A stretch of DNA of 64,000 nt from Epiperipatus broadwayi (lineage: Eukaryota; Onychophora; Udeonychophora; Euonychophora; Peripatidae). The stretch lies in assembly GCA_028023455.1 (NCBI GenBank), contig JAQFVV010000020.1, positions 7,425,092 through 7,489,091 of the forward strand. The letters are read 5' to 3'. How positions within the stretch are numbered: position 1 is the stretch's first letter; every line of letters begins with the position of its first letter. Below, one piece after another: positions 23,259-35,459 of this stretch. Under the pieces are notes generated by a model. That model was not told where the DNA came from. It made no database searches and saw only the letters and a list, made by a program, of their open reading frames with translations. The translations under genes and the position numbers were made by a program.

Positions 23259-23640
23259 GATTTATCAACTCCACATTTGCAATAAAAAGAAATACTCCTA
23301 ATTGCAGTTTGTTTTTCCAATTTAATACAGTGTGTATTTTTTGTTTACAGAATTAAAATAATGAGAGGTGTTTTCTACATAATTCCAAAAATAATAAATG
23401 AGTCTGAAATAAAAACAAATTCGTCATTCCGAATAAGAACGTAATTTACTATAGTAAAGAGTATACGTGTCCAAAAAAATAAATTTAAAAGGAAACACGT
23501 CACTATGCGCGTCTCGTGCTAGAAATAAGAGTAGAAAATATCTAATTTAGATAGGGATACAATTTTTATACTGAATAATTGAAAAGAAATTATGAAGTTG
23601 TACTTTTTCGCGTTCGAAAACTAACATTTTTTTTTTTTTT
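23259..23640 (-). promoter_or_regulatory. 5' flank of the RNF185-like gene
   Basis: The flank has a local CpG-bearing patch in otherwise AT-rich DNA (23490-23525, and TTTTTCGCGTTCG near 23608-23620). On the minus strand 23502-23496 reads TGACGTG, the core of the unfolded-protein-response element bound by ATF6/XBP1-type factors, followed within 20 bp by GCGC. I cannot place the transcription start. The link to ER stress is inference from the motif and the family's role. Confidence 0.4.
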
Positions 23641-24731
23641 ATGTTCTATTTTTTAACAAAACTGTTTGAATCGGTCATTTTCTCGAGCTTAGTAACTACT
23701 AATAGTATCTTATAATAAGGTGTGAAATGATTTTTGATAATAAAAAATGTAATTGTTTAAAAAAATACTTGATAATGATTGGAATAAATACTTCAATAAT
23801 TGTATCAGATATAGGGAGGAGGATAACTATATCAGATATATCTCTAAAAAATAACAGGAAAAATTTAGTCTAGCACGGGTCTCCAGGTCTGTCTTCGCGT
23901 GAATTATGAAAATAATATTAAAATTAAATATTATTTATTTAAAGAAAAAAATTATATAAATAAATATGAAGATCTGTAATTTAATTTTTTTTTGTAAATA
24001 ATTATTGTAAAAATATATATAATTTTTGTTTGTTTTTTAATAAAAAATTTACTTAAAAAAAACTATGCTGATCGATCCAATTATTATTCTCTTTTAATTC
24101 TATAAACTCTCATCAACTTTTTTTTTGTTGTTATTTTCACTTAGGATGTTTAAAATTAGTAAACACAGTGTATTGTGAAGTGTCCAAACATCTTCAAAAT
24201 TTCAGCAACTATTGACACAATTTTATAAATGAAACTTTTGATAGATTATAAATTTAAGATGAATAGCGTCCATGTGCCGTGGTTTAAGCTAAGTTATTAT
24301 TTATAATCTGAATAATTAACTACTGGCGTTACGCTTTTAAATAAGATCGCATATCACAATGAAATTAAACTGATAATTTTCTCTTTGTATAACTTTCTTA
24401 TGCACCGAAAATATGTAGATGCTCAAAGATTTAGAGCTAAATCACATTTCAACTTTGAGATTCTACTATTAGCAAAGGAGTTTGAGATTAGTTTACTATA
24501 TTTGAATAATATATCCTAAAACAGAAAATACAATTGAAATCTGTATGCAGTGTAAGTTGATGTGAATGAATACAATACTTATATGTAAAATTAATTTAAT
24601 GGGAAATGTTTTATACATATGTAAAGCTAATTTGATGTAGAAATATATATATGTAAAAAAAATGTGTATTTAACATATTAAATAGTCATTATTTTCATTA
24701 TCTATTGCCAATTTAGCATAGTACACTACTT
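23641..24731. other. AT-rich DNA, nothing recognised
   Basis: No open frame or repeat family is recognised between the RNF185-like 5' flank and the PLE tail beginning at 24732. Confidence 0.55.
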
Positions 24732-25002
24732 ATGTGATAATATGTTGGACTATTTCCATCATCTATCATTAAATGCTGAATGTCTATATTTTAAATTTTT
24801 CAAATACAAACATCTGTTAGTAGATTACATAACTTTTCAAGTGGTATTATTCTCCATTCTTTTTCAGATATTGTTTGTATGGGCATTGACAATATTACCA
24901 TAGGAGTCTAACTAACACTTTTAGATTCTTGAATATCGAATTTTAAGATAATGTTTTAACCAACTGAAACTATTCTGTCAAAGGCAACAGTCAGTAGAAA
25001 TT

Positions 25003-25018
25003 TCATATACTTATATAT
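25003..25018. repeat. Target-site duplication of the LINE (3' side)
   Basis: TCATATACTTATATAT, identical to 30126-30141. It sits exactly where the LINE interrupts the PLE arm. Confidence 0.9.
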
Positions 25019-25301
25019 TTAAAGTATATTCTTTATTAATAACACAAATTTTATATACACTTTTTACAAATAAAACCACATAGTTTAACTATCAGATATA
25101 CATAATAATTATTTTACTTTACTTTAAAAACACTGCCCTATAGAAATGCATCACTATATATCCAGGTCTTCTATAAATATTTTTGATTTAGATTATCAAT
25201 CCCACACTTCACATAGTGTCGGCATACATCCACACCATATTTTGACCATAATTTTTTTCGGTAGGTATCTTAGGCATTGATTAAAGTGCTCCAATCTTTA
25301 T

Positions 25302-28300
25302 CTAGTTTTTTAACCAGTTATACTTTTTATTATCATAGATCGCATTACATCTTATGGACCATATTGTTTTCAATGTATGTATTATTGCCAATGTGTTATG
25401 CGGGTTAAAGTTCACAAAGTTTCTTTTTACTATTTTATTTAAGTTTATTACTGGTTTATGAAACACTTTATTTCTAATGTGCCAGAGGGCTTTACACTCC
25501 TCAAATAAGTGCAACAAGCTATCTTCCTTTATTTTACATAATACACATATTGGTTCCAAGTTCATATGGAGCCTACTATTCAGCAGGGCCTTAGTAGGAA
25601 GGAGCCCATTTAGTAACCTAAACGTAAACCTAATGTACGATTGAGGTGCATATATCTGTTGTAATTTCTTCAATATATTATTTATATTTAATCCAGGTAA
25701 AAATCCTTCTATACTTCGTGCATTACTTCCCTGGTTTTTTATCTCTCTATATTTAACCCCTTCCAAACTAATCAAGTCTAGATTGTCCTGTAAATCCTTG
25801 TATGCTATCCTCAGATCGGCAAAAAAGGATCTTCTTTCTTTCCCTATTTCATGGTAGACATTAACTTCAATCAGTGGAGGGTCAAAGCATTTATCTTTAA
25901 TGACATTTATATATGTCTTAGCTTTGATAAACATAATATATTCTTTTAGGTCAATTAAGTTGAGACCTCCCTTATTAATAGGTAGCTGTAATGTTGAGAT
26001 CGAAACTAGACTTGTTGCCCTTCCCCATATATATTTCTTTGCCATTCTATAGATCTTACTTGTTGTTGTGTTATAGAGGTCAATCCATGGGGCGTAATAG
26101 TTCAATATACCCATTGTTATGGCATTAAATACTCTAGCCCTTGTAACTTCATAAAGTTTTAATGATGAGAAATTGTTTATCCTCATGGCTATCTTTTCTA
26201 TAATTAACTTATTTAAATATCTGTTAATTGAGGTCTTTGAGTTATATAATGGTATTCCTAGAAAATCTGTTGGTGTGGCAAGGAATTCACAAGGCATTTT
26301 TCTTCCTGTGGCCAATTGCCACGCCTGCAGATTTTGCCAGTTGAACAGAAGATCCAGTTTGTTCTTGAAATTTATTGAGTATACTCATCACAACTTGGAT
26401 GTTGTAGGCATTTTGAAAAATTATAATTAGATCATCAATAAAGGCAACAACTCCTACCTTCACCCCAAGATGCGGTAAATATATACCTGTAACCTTACCT
26501 TCTATATCTTTTACTAGAGGATCTATATATATTGCAAAAAGCAATGCAGCCAATGGTGAACCCTGGGGAATCCCTTTGTTTGGTATAAAGAAATCAGATT
26601 GCCTCATATAATTTTTAATTGAAATCCTGTTATTACTAATGTAGTTTTCAATTGCGTTTATCAACATACCATGTTCAGGTATTAATTCCAATAAATTATT
26701 TATCAAATAGGACCAATTCACCAAATCAAAAGCTGATCTAAAGTCAATCTTCACAGCATAATACTGAGTCAATCCCAGCTCTTTGGCATATTTCACAGCT
26801 TCTTGAATTTTCATTGCTGCATTGATAGCACGTCTACCCTTGACTGCATGATGTGCTTTCGAAATCTTAGAGAAAACCACAGAATGAAGTCTCTTCAATA
26901 GTATCCTTGCTAGTATCTTTGAGTCTATGTCTTCTATTGATATATGTCTTAGCTCTTCTAATGTTGGTGTCTGTTTTTCTTTAGCCTTCTTAATACTAAA
27001 CAAAACCCTATCATTAATGTATGGCCATTTTATCTTTTGACAGCACATTTGATTGAAAAACTTCCACATTGGCTCTATTAGAGCATAATCTATTAGTTTA
27101 TAAATATTAGCTGGAATTGAATCATTAGCATTAGTAATTATTTTTTTTAACTTTAATATTTCTTCTTTTATTTCTTGCCTCGTGATGTAATCTTTTGTAG
27201 CTTCCAACACTTCACTTTCATAATCGTGTATAGACCCTTTGACTTCGCCAAATTTTCTTTTTATATTATTATAGATATATTCATCAACTCTATATCCCTG
27301 ACACAATATTATCATCATTATTTTTAATGGAATCTATTCCTTTTGTGTGTTGTATATAAACTTTACCATAATTAATCATTGGTCTAGATAAATTGCTTAA
27401 TCTTGGTATTAACTTTCTAATCCATTTAGTTTGGGATTCTTGTTGCATATGGGAATATATATCATTGTATTCATCTTGTAGTTTGTCAATTAGTAAGTAG
27501 TTAGGCTTGTATTTTGATAGACATTTTAATGTTTTTTGAATCTCTGCAATTCTATTTTTCATCTGATTTAGGGATAGGTTATGTTTATTTATCTTCCTAC
27601 ATAATTGAGAAATAATCTTTTTTATTTTATACCATGCTATGCATGGGGGTAGGCTGGTATTTCTTGTATAATAATTCAGAATAATTAATATATTTGAGAT
27701 GTGATCAGTGGTAAATTGCAGTCCACATCCAATATTTTTCCTAATGGTAAAGGTATATTTATTTTGTTCCTTAATATAATCATTGACTATCAGCTGAACA
27801 TGCAGATGATCTGAAAACCCCACAAATGAGGTATTGATTTGAGAATTCTTAATTTTGTTCCCAGATATAAAAAGAGATCAATCAGAGACCTATATCTACT
27901 ACTAAAGAAGGAAAAAGCGTCATTAGGATATTTATTAAACAGAGAGTATAGCGATATCTCCCTGATCTTATTCTCTAGTGTTCTTGGTAAATCTTTATAA
28001 GTGCTATTTAAGTCACCTCCCATAATGATTATACCTGGCTTTTGTAACATCTTGCCCTGAACTGCATGTATAACTTTAACAATATCACAACCCTTTGCAA
28101 CAGAATATACAGCAATTAAATAATGCAATTCTCTTTGATATATAAAGGACATTACTATATAATTCACCTGAAAGTATAATATTTGTATATTCTCTATAGA
28201 TGAATCAATATTAATTAGGACAGCTACTCCTTGTGCTGGTCTAGTATTGGCTTTATATAAAACATTGTTGTGCTGTGACAGCTTGTCTATTATATACTTT

Positions 28301-28443
28301 GGTGTATTAATATTTATCTTCGTTTCGGTTAGTATTAATATTTCATACTTTTGTTGAGTCATATAATCAATAACTTTTTCCATTTTATTTTGGCCATTTA
28401 TACCCCTCACATTCAGTGTTATTATACTTAGACTTTTGCACAT
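25302..28443 (-). pseudogene. LINE ORF2: endonuclease, reverse transcriptase, CCHC
   Basis: About 1045 codons, in four frames joined by frameshifts near 27800, 27300 and 26300. The endonuclease (from 28443) has TLNVRGINGQNK, ILTETKI, GGDLNSTYKD, RSLIDLFLY and, after the first shift, FSDHLHVQL; together these are the catalytic set of an APE-type nuclease. The reverse transcriptase has VKIDFRSAFDLVNW, GIPQGSPLAALLFAIY and AFIDDLIII, an FIDD catalytic pair in place of the usual YADD/FADD. Past the palm, LQLPINKGGLNLIDLKEY is a Tx1/L1 hallmark. The C-terminus has CVLCKIKEDSLLHLFEEC (CX2CX8HX4C). The ATG at 28443 overlaps ORF1 by 59 bp in another frame. All key residues look intact, so this was a working element not long ago. 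Confidence 0.9.
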
Positions 28444-30030
28444 TATCTAGCAGTCTATTTATGTTGGCTTCACAATCTTTTATATCATCTCCCACATGAT
28501 TTATCACTGCAAAACCTTCATTTGTATACTTAAACACTTTACTATTATTTACAGTTTCTATTACTGTGCTATTCTCAAGTTCTTTACTGCTTTTAGCTTC
28601 ATTTTTTCCGGTTGTATTAATCTCTTTATCTTCATTAACCTCCTTGTTTATTACTATTTTTTGGTGGTCCATTTGGTCTTCTTCCTTATCATCTGCATCA
28701 TTCACTACTCTTTTTTCCTCAATGATGTTTTCTTGCATATTGCATGCATCTATTAATTGTTGCTCAATTTCACTTTCAACATCGCTTTTGTTAAATTGAT
28801 TTGCTACAATATGAGCCCATGTTCTTTTCTCATCTTTATTACATAGGTGTTCATTTCTATTAAATTTGTTACAATTAGGACAGATACCAGCTTCACACAT
28901 TGCTGCTATATGTCCAACCCTATTACACCTGAAACAAAGTGGGGGTCTGCCTTTCAATATTACAGATATTGGCATGTGATCTTTATACAGCCTGTGTGGC
29001 AGTTGTTCTTTAAGAACACCTTTCTTTAACTTCAAAAGCACTTTCCATGAATTAGAGGGTATTTTGAATGGAATATCTGGTGTCATTTCCCGTTCTATTG
29101 AAACTGTTTCAGCTAGTCTATGTATTTGAGTTTTAAAAACTCTTCATCAAAAGTGGGTGGCGTATGTAGAATTCTACCATGAACAAAGGGGTTAGGCTCT
29201 TTAGAGACATAATATATTTTATGACTTTGCATTTCTCTAATTAAGTTTTCAGCCAATTGTTTGTGATCCTTATTATTATATTCTATAGATATAAAACCCC
29301 TAGCAGGAAAGAAGGCAGTATGTTTAATTGCTCCCAGCAAATTGTGAATATTTAATAATCTAAGATATTCACTAATATCAGGCTTATCCAGTATATGATC
29401 CTCATTTTCTTCATTACTCTGAATTATCAAACTAAAAATCGACGTATTAGAAGTCATGCAATTATTAAATATTTTTCTCCAGTACGCATTTAATTTAGTA
29501 AAGGTTTTTATAATAGGTTTATGTATTTGCTGAGGGCAATCTATTTTATCATTTAAATCAGAGTAAACTACTGAATTATCATTATTATCAGATTTTGAGT
29601 TCTCCTGATTGATAAACTGATTTTTTTTAATCCCATTTTTCACCGTGTCGAAATGATTATCACATTCAAAAGGAAGTGTAATAGCGGGCTCATTATGATT
29701 TTTTTGATGGTCAGTTTTTCTTTTTTTCCGTTTAGAAGTTTCCCAATCAACACTATCATTCTCCGATTTAGGGGTGTTTTTTTTACCCAATCCAACACTA
29801 ACATTTTTATTTTGATTAATTAAACACGTTAATTCAGGATTACTTGAGGATTTTCTTATTTTGGGTTCATTATTAACTGCTGTATTTTGATATTTCTTTT
29901 CAGCCATATTGAAATTACTTTTTTCAGTGCGGTTAGATTTCTCTTTAATATCTACTTTATCATTATTAACTCTATTATCTTTACTTACTTTAATTTCTTG
30001 AAAACTTCTTTCTTTTTTCTTAGGTGGCAT
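28385..30030 (-). pseudogene. LINE ORF1: gag-like nucleic-acid-binding protein
   Basis: About 548 codons with one frameshift near 29130 that splits it into 305- and 233-residue frames. The N-terminal third is Lys/Asn/Glu-rich and probably disordered. The middle (about residues 170-300) may be an RNA-recognition-like fold, a guess from its position in L1/Tx1 ORF1 proteins. The second frame carries a zinc knuckle CFRCNRVGHIAAMC (CX2CX4HX4C) and a nearby CPNCNKFNRNEHLC motif. The protein would coat element RNA. The ATG at 30030 has an A-rich context (AAAAATGCC) 95 bp from the element's 5' edge, which supports this start. Confidence 0.85.
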
Positions 30031-30125
30031 TTTTGTTAATTCTTAACGTCTAAATATTCCAAGATATGAAATATTTAGCAGATGAGAAAATTTACTTTCT
30101 ACTCTAGCTCGCGCATGCGTAGATG

Positions 30126-30141
30126 TCATATACTTATATAT
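30126..30141. repeat. Target-site duplication of the LINE (5' side)
   Basis: Second copy of TCATATACTTATATAT; PLE sequence resumes directly after it. Confidence 0.9.
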
Positions 30142-30890
30142 AAGAGTTAGTTCAAATCATTATTCCTCCATAAAAAATGTATGCTTCTTTCAAAGAGCAC
30201 TTTTGGCATTATCATATGAGCAGCTTTCTTGAATTTTCATCTTGCTCCTTTTTTTCTCTATTCAATATTTTTGTATTTTCTCAGTTAAACATATGTTCAT
30301 TTGTACATACATGGTCTGTTACTGCAGACACTTATGATTTTTTTTTGTAATTATGTGTTCTCTAAATCACTGCTCAACAAGGTGATAAGTCTCACCAATA
30401 TACATCCTTCCACATTTACATATTTTATAGATGATTTTTTTTGTTTTTTAGCAAGTTTAAGCTTTATAGAAGTTAAAATTTCTCAAGGTGTGGTATGTCT
30501 TTGGAAAGCTGTTCTAATTCTATATTGATTTCATATTTTTATTCAATTTGTCCACTATTCTTGGCATGTGTGGATACACTATAGTACTAATAATTGTTTT
30601 TCTTTCTGGTGTCTCTTTTTGTTATTTATTAAAGGTTTTTTCATGACAACTGATGGATAACTATTTTTTATGACAGTTTATTCAATGTAAATCATTTCAT
30701 TTTCCAAATCACTGATTTCTGAACACACTTCCTTTACTCTATTCCATAGTAATAGTATAATTCCAAGTTTTATGCTTCTGGTTTAATTGGATGTATATGC
30801 CAAGTACTTACCAGTGAATGCTGGTTTTTTTTTGTTTTTATTCTGATTCCATTGCAAATTTAATTAAAAAGTGATATGTTGATGTGTGTC

Positions 30891-32303
30891 CATCAACAAC
30901 ATATTTCCTTCAATTAATTTACAATGAAATCAGAATGAAAATGAAAATCAGCATTCTTAGATGTTCTTGTGATAAGACTCTCTCATGGTAAAGTAAAAAC
31001 AAGTTTATAGGACATGAATCCACACTGATAAATACCTTGTCATATATATCCAATCATTCCAGAAGCACAAAACATGGAATTTATACTATTATTATGGAAC
31101 AGAATAAAGGAAGTTTGGTTGAAAATCAGTGATTTGGAAAATGAAAATATCTACATAGAACAAACTATCATGAAGAATTTGTATTTTTATATTGGATTAT
31201 TTCCATCATCTAATATGTGTATTGAATGTCTTTAGAAAAATTTAACTTTATTTAAATATTCCCAAGTACATTCAACTGTTAGTAATAGCACAGATCATAT
31301 TAGATGATGGAAATAGTCCAATATAAAAATACAACCAGAACACCATCATCACAAACCTTCAGGAAAATATCATGAGCAATGGATATCCATAAGCCATCAT
31401 CAAGAAAATTTTTATTAAACAACAACAAAAAAGGAGTCACCAATAGAAAAAATGATTATTGGTACTGTTGAATATTTATACATACTGGGAAAGGTGGACA
31501 AATTAAAGAAAATCTGTAATTAATATATATTAGAACAGCTTCCCACAGCCATACCACACTTTAAGGAATTATAACTTCTATAAAACTTAAACTTGAAATG
31601 CTGAAAAACAAAAACTGCATCTATGAAATACCATATGATTGTGGAAAGAAGTATATTAATGAGACCTGTCACCTTGTTGAAAAGTGATTGAAAGAAAACA
31701 AACTAATGGTTAGAAAAGAAAAATACAGATGTGCCTACAATAGCAGATCATGTATGTACAGATGATCATATGTTCAATTGAGGCAATATAAGATTATTGG
31801 ATAGAAAGGAAAAGGTGCAAGAAGAAATTTCAAAGAAGCTGTTCATATGACAATAGTAAATAATTCTATAAGTCAGTCCAGTGTGTCAATACATAATATT
31901 TGGAAACCTCTAATTAACCTTGCTCTTAGAAAAAGTATTTAAAAGAAATTGGAGGAGTCGGGAGGATTTGAGCCAATTCTCATAGATAAGTATATGAAAG
32001 TTGTATTGACCATTGACATAGTAACTTAGTTGGTTAGAGCATTGTCTTAAAATACTAATATTCAAGAATCTAAAGGTATAAGTTCTACTCCTATGCTAAT
32101 ATTATCACTGGTGAGGTCAGCAATACTTGAAGAAGAGTGGAGAATATTACTACATAAAATATTGTATAATTTACTAGTCTGTGTTATCTGATTCTGTGTT
32201 ATTAGCACATTTGTTTGTATTTGAAACGTATAAATAAAGTTTATTTTTTAGACATTCAATATTTAATGAACAATGATGGAAATAGTCCAACATATTATCA
32301 CAT
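30891..32303 (+). mobile_element. Penelope-like element, right arm of palindrome
   Basis: This is the plus-strand partner of 30126-30884 plus 24732-25018, starting only 6 bp from the left arm (centre TGTGTC, 30885-30890). It reads through the end of a PLE reverse transcriptase (RIKEV, YIEQTIMKN near 31090-31180), then a GIY-YIG-type domain near 31600-31780 (IYEIPYDCGKKYINETCHLV, where the usual YIG is YIN), and then a 3' tail. Stops and frameshifts break every frame. A tail-derived insertion occupies 31181-31375. Confidence 0.8.
31181..31375. repeat. Inverted PLE-tail insertion inside the right arm
   Basis: This segment is absent from the left arm. Its ends 31181-31217 and 31296-31332 are 37-bp near-perfect inverted repeats. 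The first part resembles the PLE tail in reverse (compare 24740-24830) and the last part resembles it forward (compare 32273-32340). It looks like a short PLE tail insertion with its own inverted copy. Confidence 0.7.
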
Positions 32304-32481
32304 CTAAAATACAATCATCACAAACCTTTAGGAAAATAACTACTTATCTTTTACTCTTAAAAGCAACAATCCCCCCCCTCCTTTTAACTTTCCTTTCTTC
32401 CTGTAGCCTTCTTTCATTAGAGATTTGTTTGAATTTTATTATATTGCCTTACATAATAATATGTCAAATACCAACTTGAAC

Positions 32482-32771
<290 letters not shown>

Positions 32772-33095
32772 ATTCAAAGAAAACTTTATTTAATATCAAT
32801 TGGTTACATCAAAATTAGTTACAATAGAGTTACATGTACTTATATAAAAAGTTCCTTTTAATTTAGATTTAGACCTTGCATCTGAAAGCTATCTTGTTTA
32901 ACCAGATAACAGAGATTCATTGTTATAATGATTGACCATCAAAAGGGTTGTGTTAGCTTATCTCATTTTTTAAATTTATTTTTTCGAGTATTAATTTCAG
33001 TCCTTATCATAATGCTGAGCTTATTTTGAAGAGAGACCATGTTGCCTCAAAAATGTCCTGTGGTGCAGGAATACTGTCTCTATCCTTAATTTTTT

Positions 33096-34816
33096 TTAAC
33101 TTTGTTGTAGTAGGAGTTGGGATGTCTTATTCGATTTGTTTCCAAATGTGAATGTGCAATGGGTGCACCAATATACATATAAGCTGAATGTGGCTGCACA
33201 TATTATTGGTATTATGTTACTTTTGTATGCATCTACTATTTTACTAATTGTGATCCCATTTTGTCTGTAATTGTTCAGCATCATTTGTAGCACTTTTTCT
33301 AGGGCTAGACAATCATAGAGGAAATGAGTTTGTGTTTCTTCATCTCTGTGACATAGCATACACAGTAGATCAACATTCATGTAAAATCTCTTGTACCAAA
33401 TAAAGTATGTTGTTGGTAATGCATTCAGGTTAAATTTGGTAATAAAATCATAAAATTTGGGTTCCAAGCATCATCTTTTGAACTTTTTTAACAGTTGGCC
33501 ATTATTTATTCTCATTACTGTGGGATGGTTATTGGCTTGTTGGTCTGGAAACAGTAGATTTTGTATTTGCCAATAATGTATTTATTTGTTTTTTAATGTT
33601 ATATTGTTTCTTATTGGTTCACAGCTCCCAAGCAGGATAGAGATATAGTTATATGTGGGGGGAGGCTGATCAGTGGGTACAATTTCTATTACTCCCTCTA
33701 TCTCTGGAAAATGTCCAAATGTGGCTATGAGAAGATTTACTGTTTTTGGGGTGTGAAACACTGGTATTGCATGTAGTCCAAGACAATTCCATTTTGTAGG
33801 TCGGTTTAAATATTTTATTGAGATGGCTACTACTTTTCTTTTCATACTAGCTTGTTGCATAGTTTTTAGTAGAGTGAGAGATAGGATTTGGAGAGTAATT
33901 CAGTGATTCTTTCTGCTTCTGCTTTAAGTTTGTTTTGTATTTTCTTTCTCATTTGATTCATGCACAAATGGAAACCCAGAAAATATACTAGGTTCCCTTG
34001 ATATATCTGGGTGTTTAATTTACCTTTAAATATTGCCCATGCAGCTGATTTGTTGGTGTTGATTTTTAGCCTGAACTTTGCTGTATATTCTTTTATGATT
34101 TCCTGCAGTATATGTAATTGTTTCTTTGATTTTAGAAATACTGTGACATCATCCATGTAAGCTATACATGGTGTGCGTGTGTTGATGTTTGGAATTGGAA
34201 TTCCTTGGATTTTTTTTTAATTTGCTCTAATGGGGGATTTAAATGTAATGTAAATAATAGTGTGCTGAGTGGAGATCCTTGTGGGATTGATTGGCTGGGA
34301 TAGAAAGATGATGAAAATCTGCCATTGAGTGTGATGTGAATTTTTCTGTTTAGTAGCAGATTGGTGATTGTATATAATATTGTGTGAAGTATATCTGTTT
34401 TTAGTAGAATTAACAGTGCTTTGATTGGCACTAAATCAAATGCGCTTTCAAAATCTAATTGCATGGCTATTGGAGTATATTTTTTCATTTTGATTACTAA
34501 AGTTAATTATTGTTTTGCATGTTAGTGCTGCTTGACCTACCTGTTGATGAGCCCTTTTTTGCATACTCATGTTGTGATATTAGTTTTATTATATATGGTT
34601 CAAATTTTTTATTTTAAAACTTTTTCCAGAATTTTTAATCCCAAAGGCTACATTGATATTGGCCATAGATTGGAGGCTGTTGCAATTGGTGCTTGTTTTT
34701 TTAATGCAGGGGACCATTGAAACCAGATATATCCCTTGTATATTATATAGCTTTTGTGATAGTTGATTTGCAAGCTGGCACAGGTATGTATTTGTGAATC
34801 GGCTGAGATGTGACAA
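33096..34816 (-). pseudogene. Older LINE ORF2: reverse transcriptase and C-terminal CCHC
   Basis: Fragments in successive frames: 34816-34589 (fingers), 34488-34162 with MQLDFESAFDLVP and SIPQGSPLSTLLF, 34156-33866 opening on the YMDD box (AYMDDVTVFLK) followed by LVYFLGFHL, 33860-33582 and 33467-33096. The last holds CMLCHRDEETQTHFLYDC, the same CX2CX8HX4C spacing as the younger LINE. Between them these keep all catalytic Asp residues. Many frameshifts and stops make it non-functional. The similarity in layout but low identity to the 25-30 kb LINE suggests a separate family of the same clade. Confidence 0.82.
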
Positions 34817-35459
34817 TATAAATTGTGGGATTCCCGGTGGTCCTTGGTGGCATGTACCTGGGGTTGAAGCTAGAATGAGTGCAAAATTGCTATTCCAAAA
34901 GGTATCTCTGTTTCTGGTTTTCCAAAAAAAATTTCTGGGGGTTTGAATTGGTTATGCTTTGTTAATTTTTCTTTGAAGTGCTGATATATTGGTTGCATCA
35001 TATTATGTCCAGCCATGATTTTTCCATCCCATTCTAGTGCCATGGGAACTCTATTCGTGGATGGATAGCCTAATGCCCATCGAATGTATCCGTGGGTCCA
35101 TGTGGGTTGCTGTGTTAGACAAATTCTTTTTTTATTGCTAGATATTGCTTTAGTTTATTGCATGTTTGATTATATAGCTGTGTTAGCTTGATTATGTTTG
35201 CTTGGTTGTGAGTGACTGGTTTTGACATGACGATTCTCTTGTGTAGTTCATCTGCTAACGTGATTAGTTTAGAGGGGGGTTGATTTTTGAGCAATATGAT
35301 TGATGTTAAATGTGAGAATGTGTGTATATGTTGTATATTTCAAGATTGGATCAATTTGCATCTGATTGAGCTTATTTACCATGATGTATGTTTTGGAGAA
35401 GAGGAATTCTAGAGTGTTGACTGATAATAGGATCCTTATTGTCTTTTGTATGTTAGTGA

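Larger units (their letters stand above)
25019..30125 (-). mobile_element. Full-length Tx1/L1-like LINE
   Basis: A 5107-bp insertion bounded by a 16-bp target duplication (25003-25018 and 30126-30141) and bracketed by PLE sequence that is continuous in the sister arm. On the minus strand: ~95-bp 5' UTR, ORF1 (30030-28385), overlapping ORF2 (28443-25302), ~280-bp 3' UTR ending with AATAAA about 15 bp before the end and no long poly-A. About four frameshifts disable it. The endonuclease, reverse transcriptase and C-terminal Cys/His motif are of the L1/Tx1 type. Confidence 0.9.
24732..30884 (-). mobile_element. Penelope-like element, left arm of palindrome (split by a LINE)
   Basis: The PLE-derived parts are 24732-25018 and 30126-30884; 25019-30125 is a LINE inserted in them. 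Joined by eye, they are the reverse complement of 30891-32303 through the whole arm, apart from one insertion in the right arm. The sequence near 30300-30470 (minus) corresponds to the GIY-YIG end and that near 30560-30800 to the end of the reverse transcriptase. All frames are broken. Confidence 0.8.

Noticed and set aside
28496-29029. Plus-strand frames over the LINE ORF1
   Set aside because: These are shadows of the minus-strand ORF1, with hydrophobic, Phe-rich translations typical of antisense reading.
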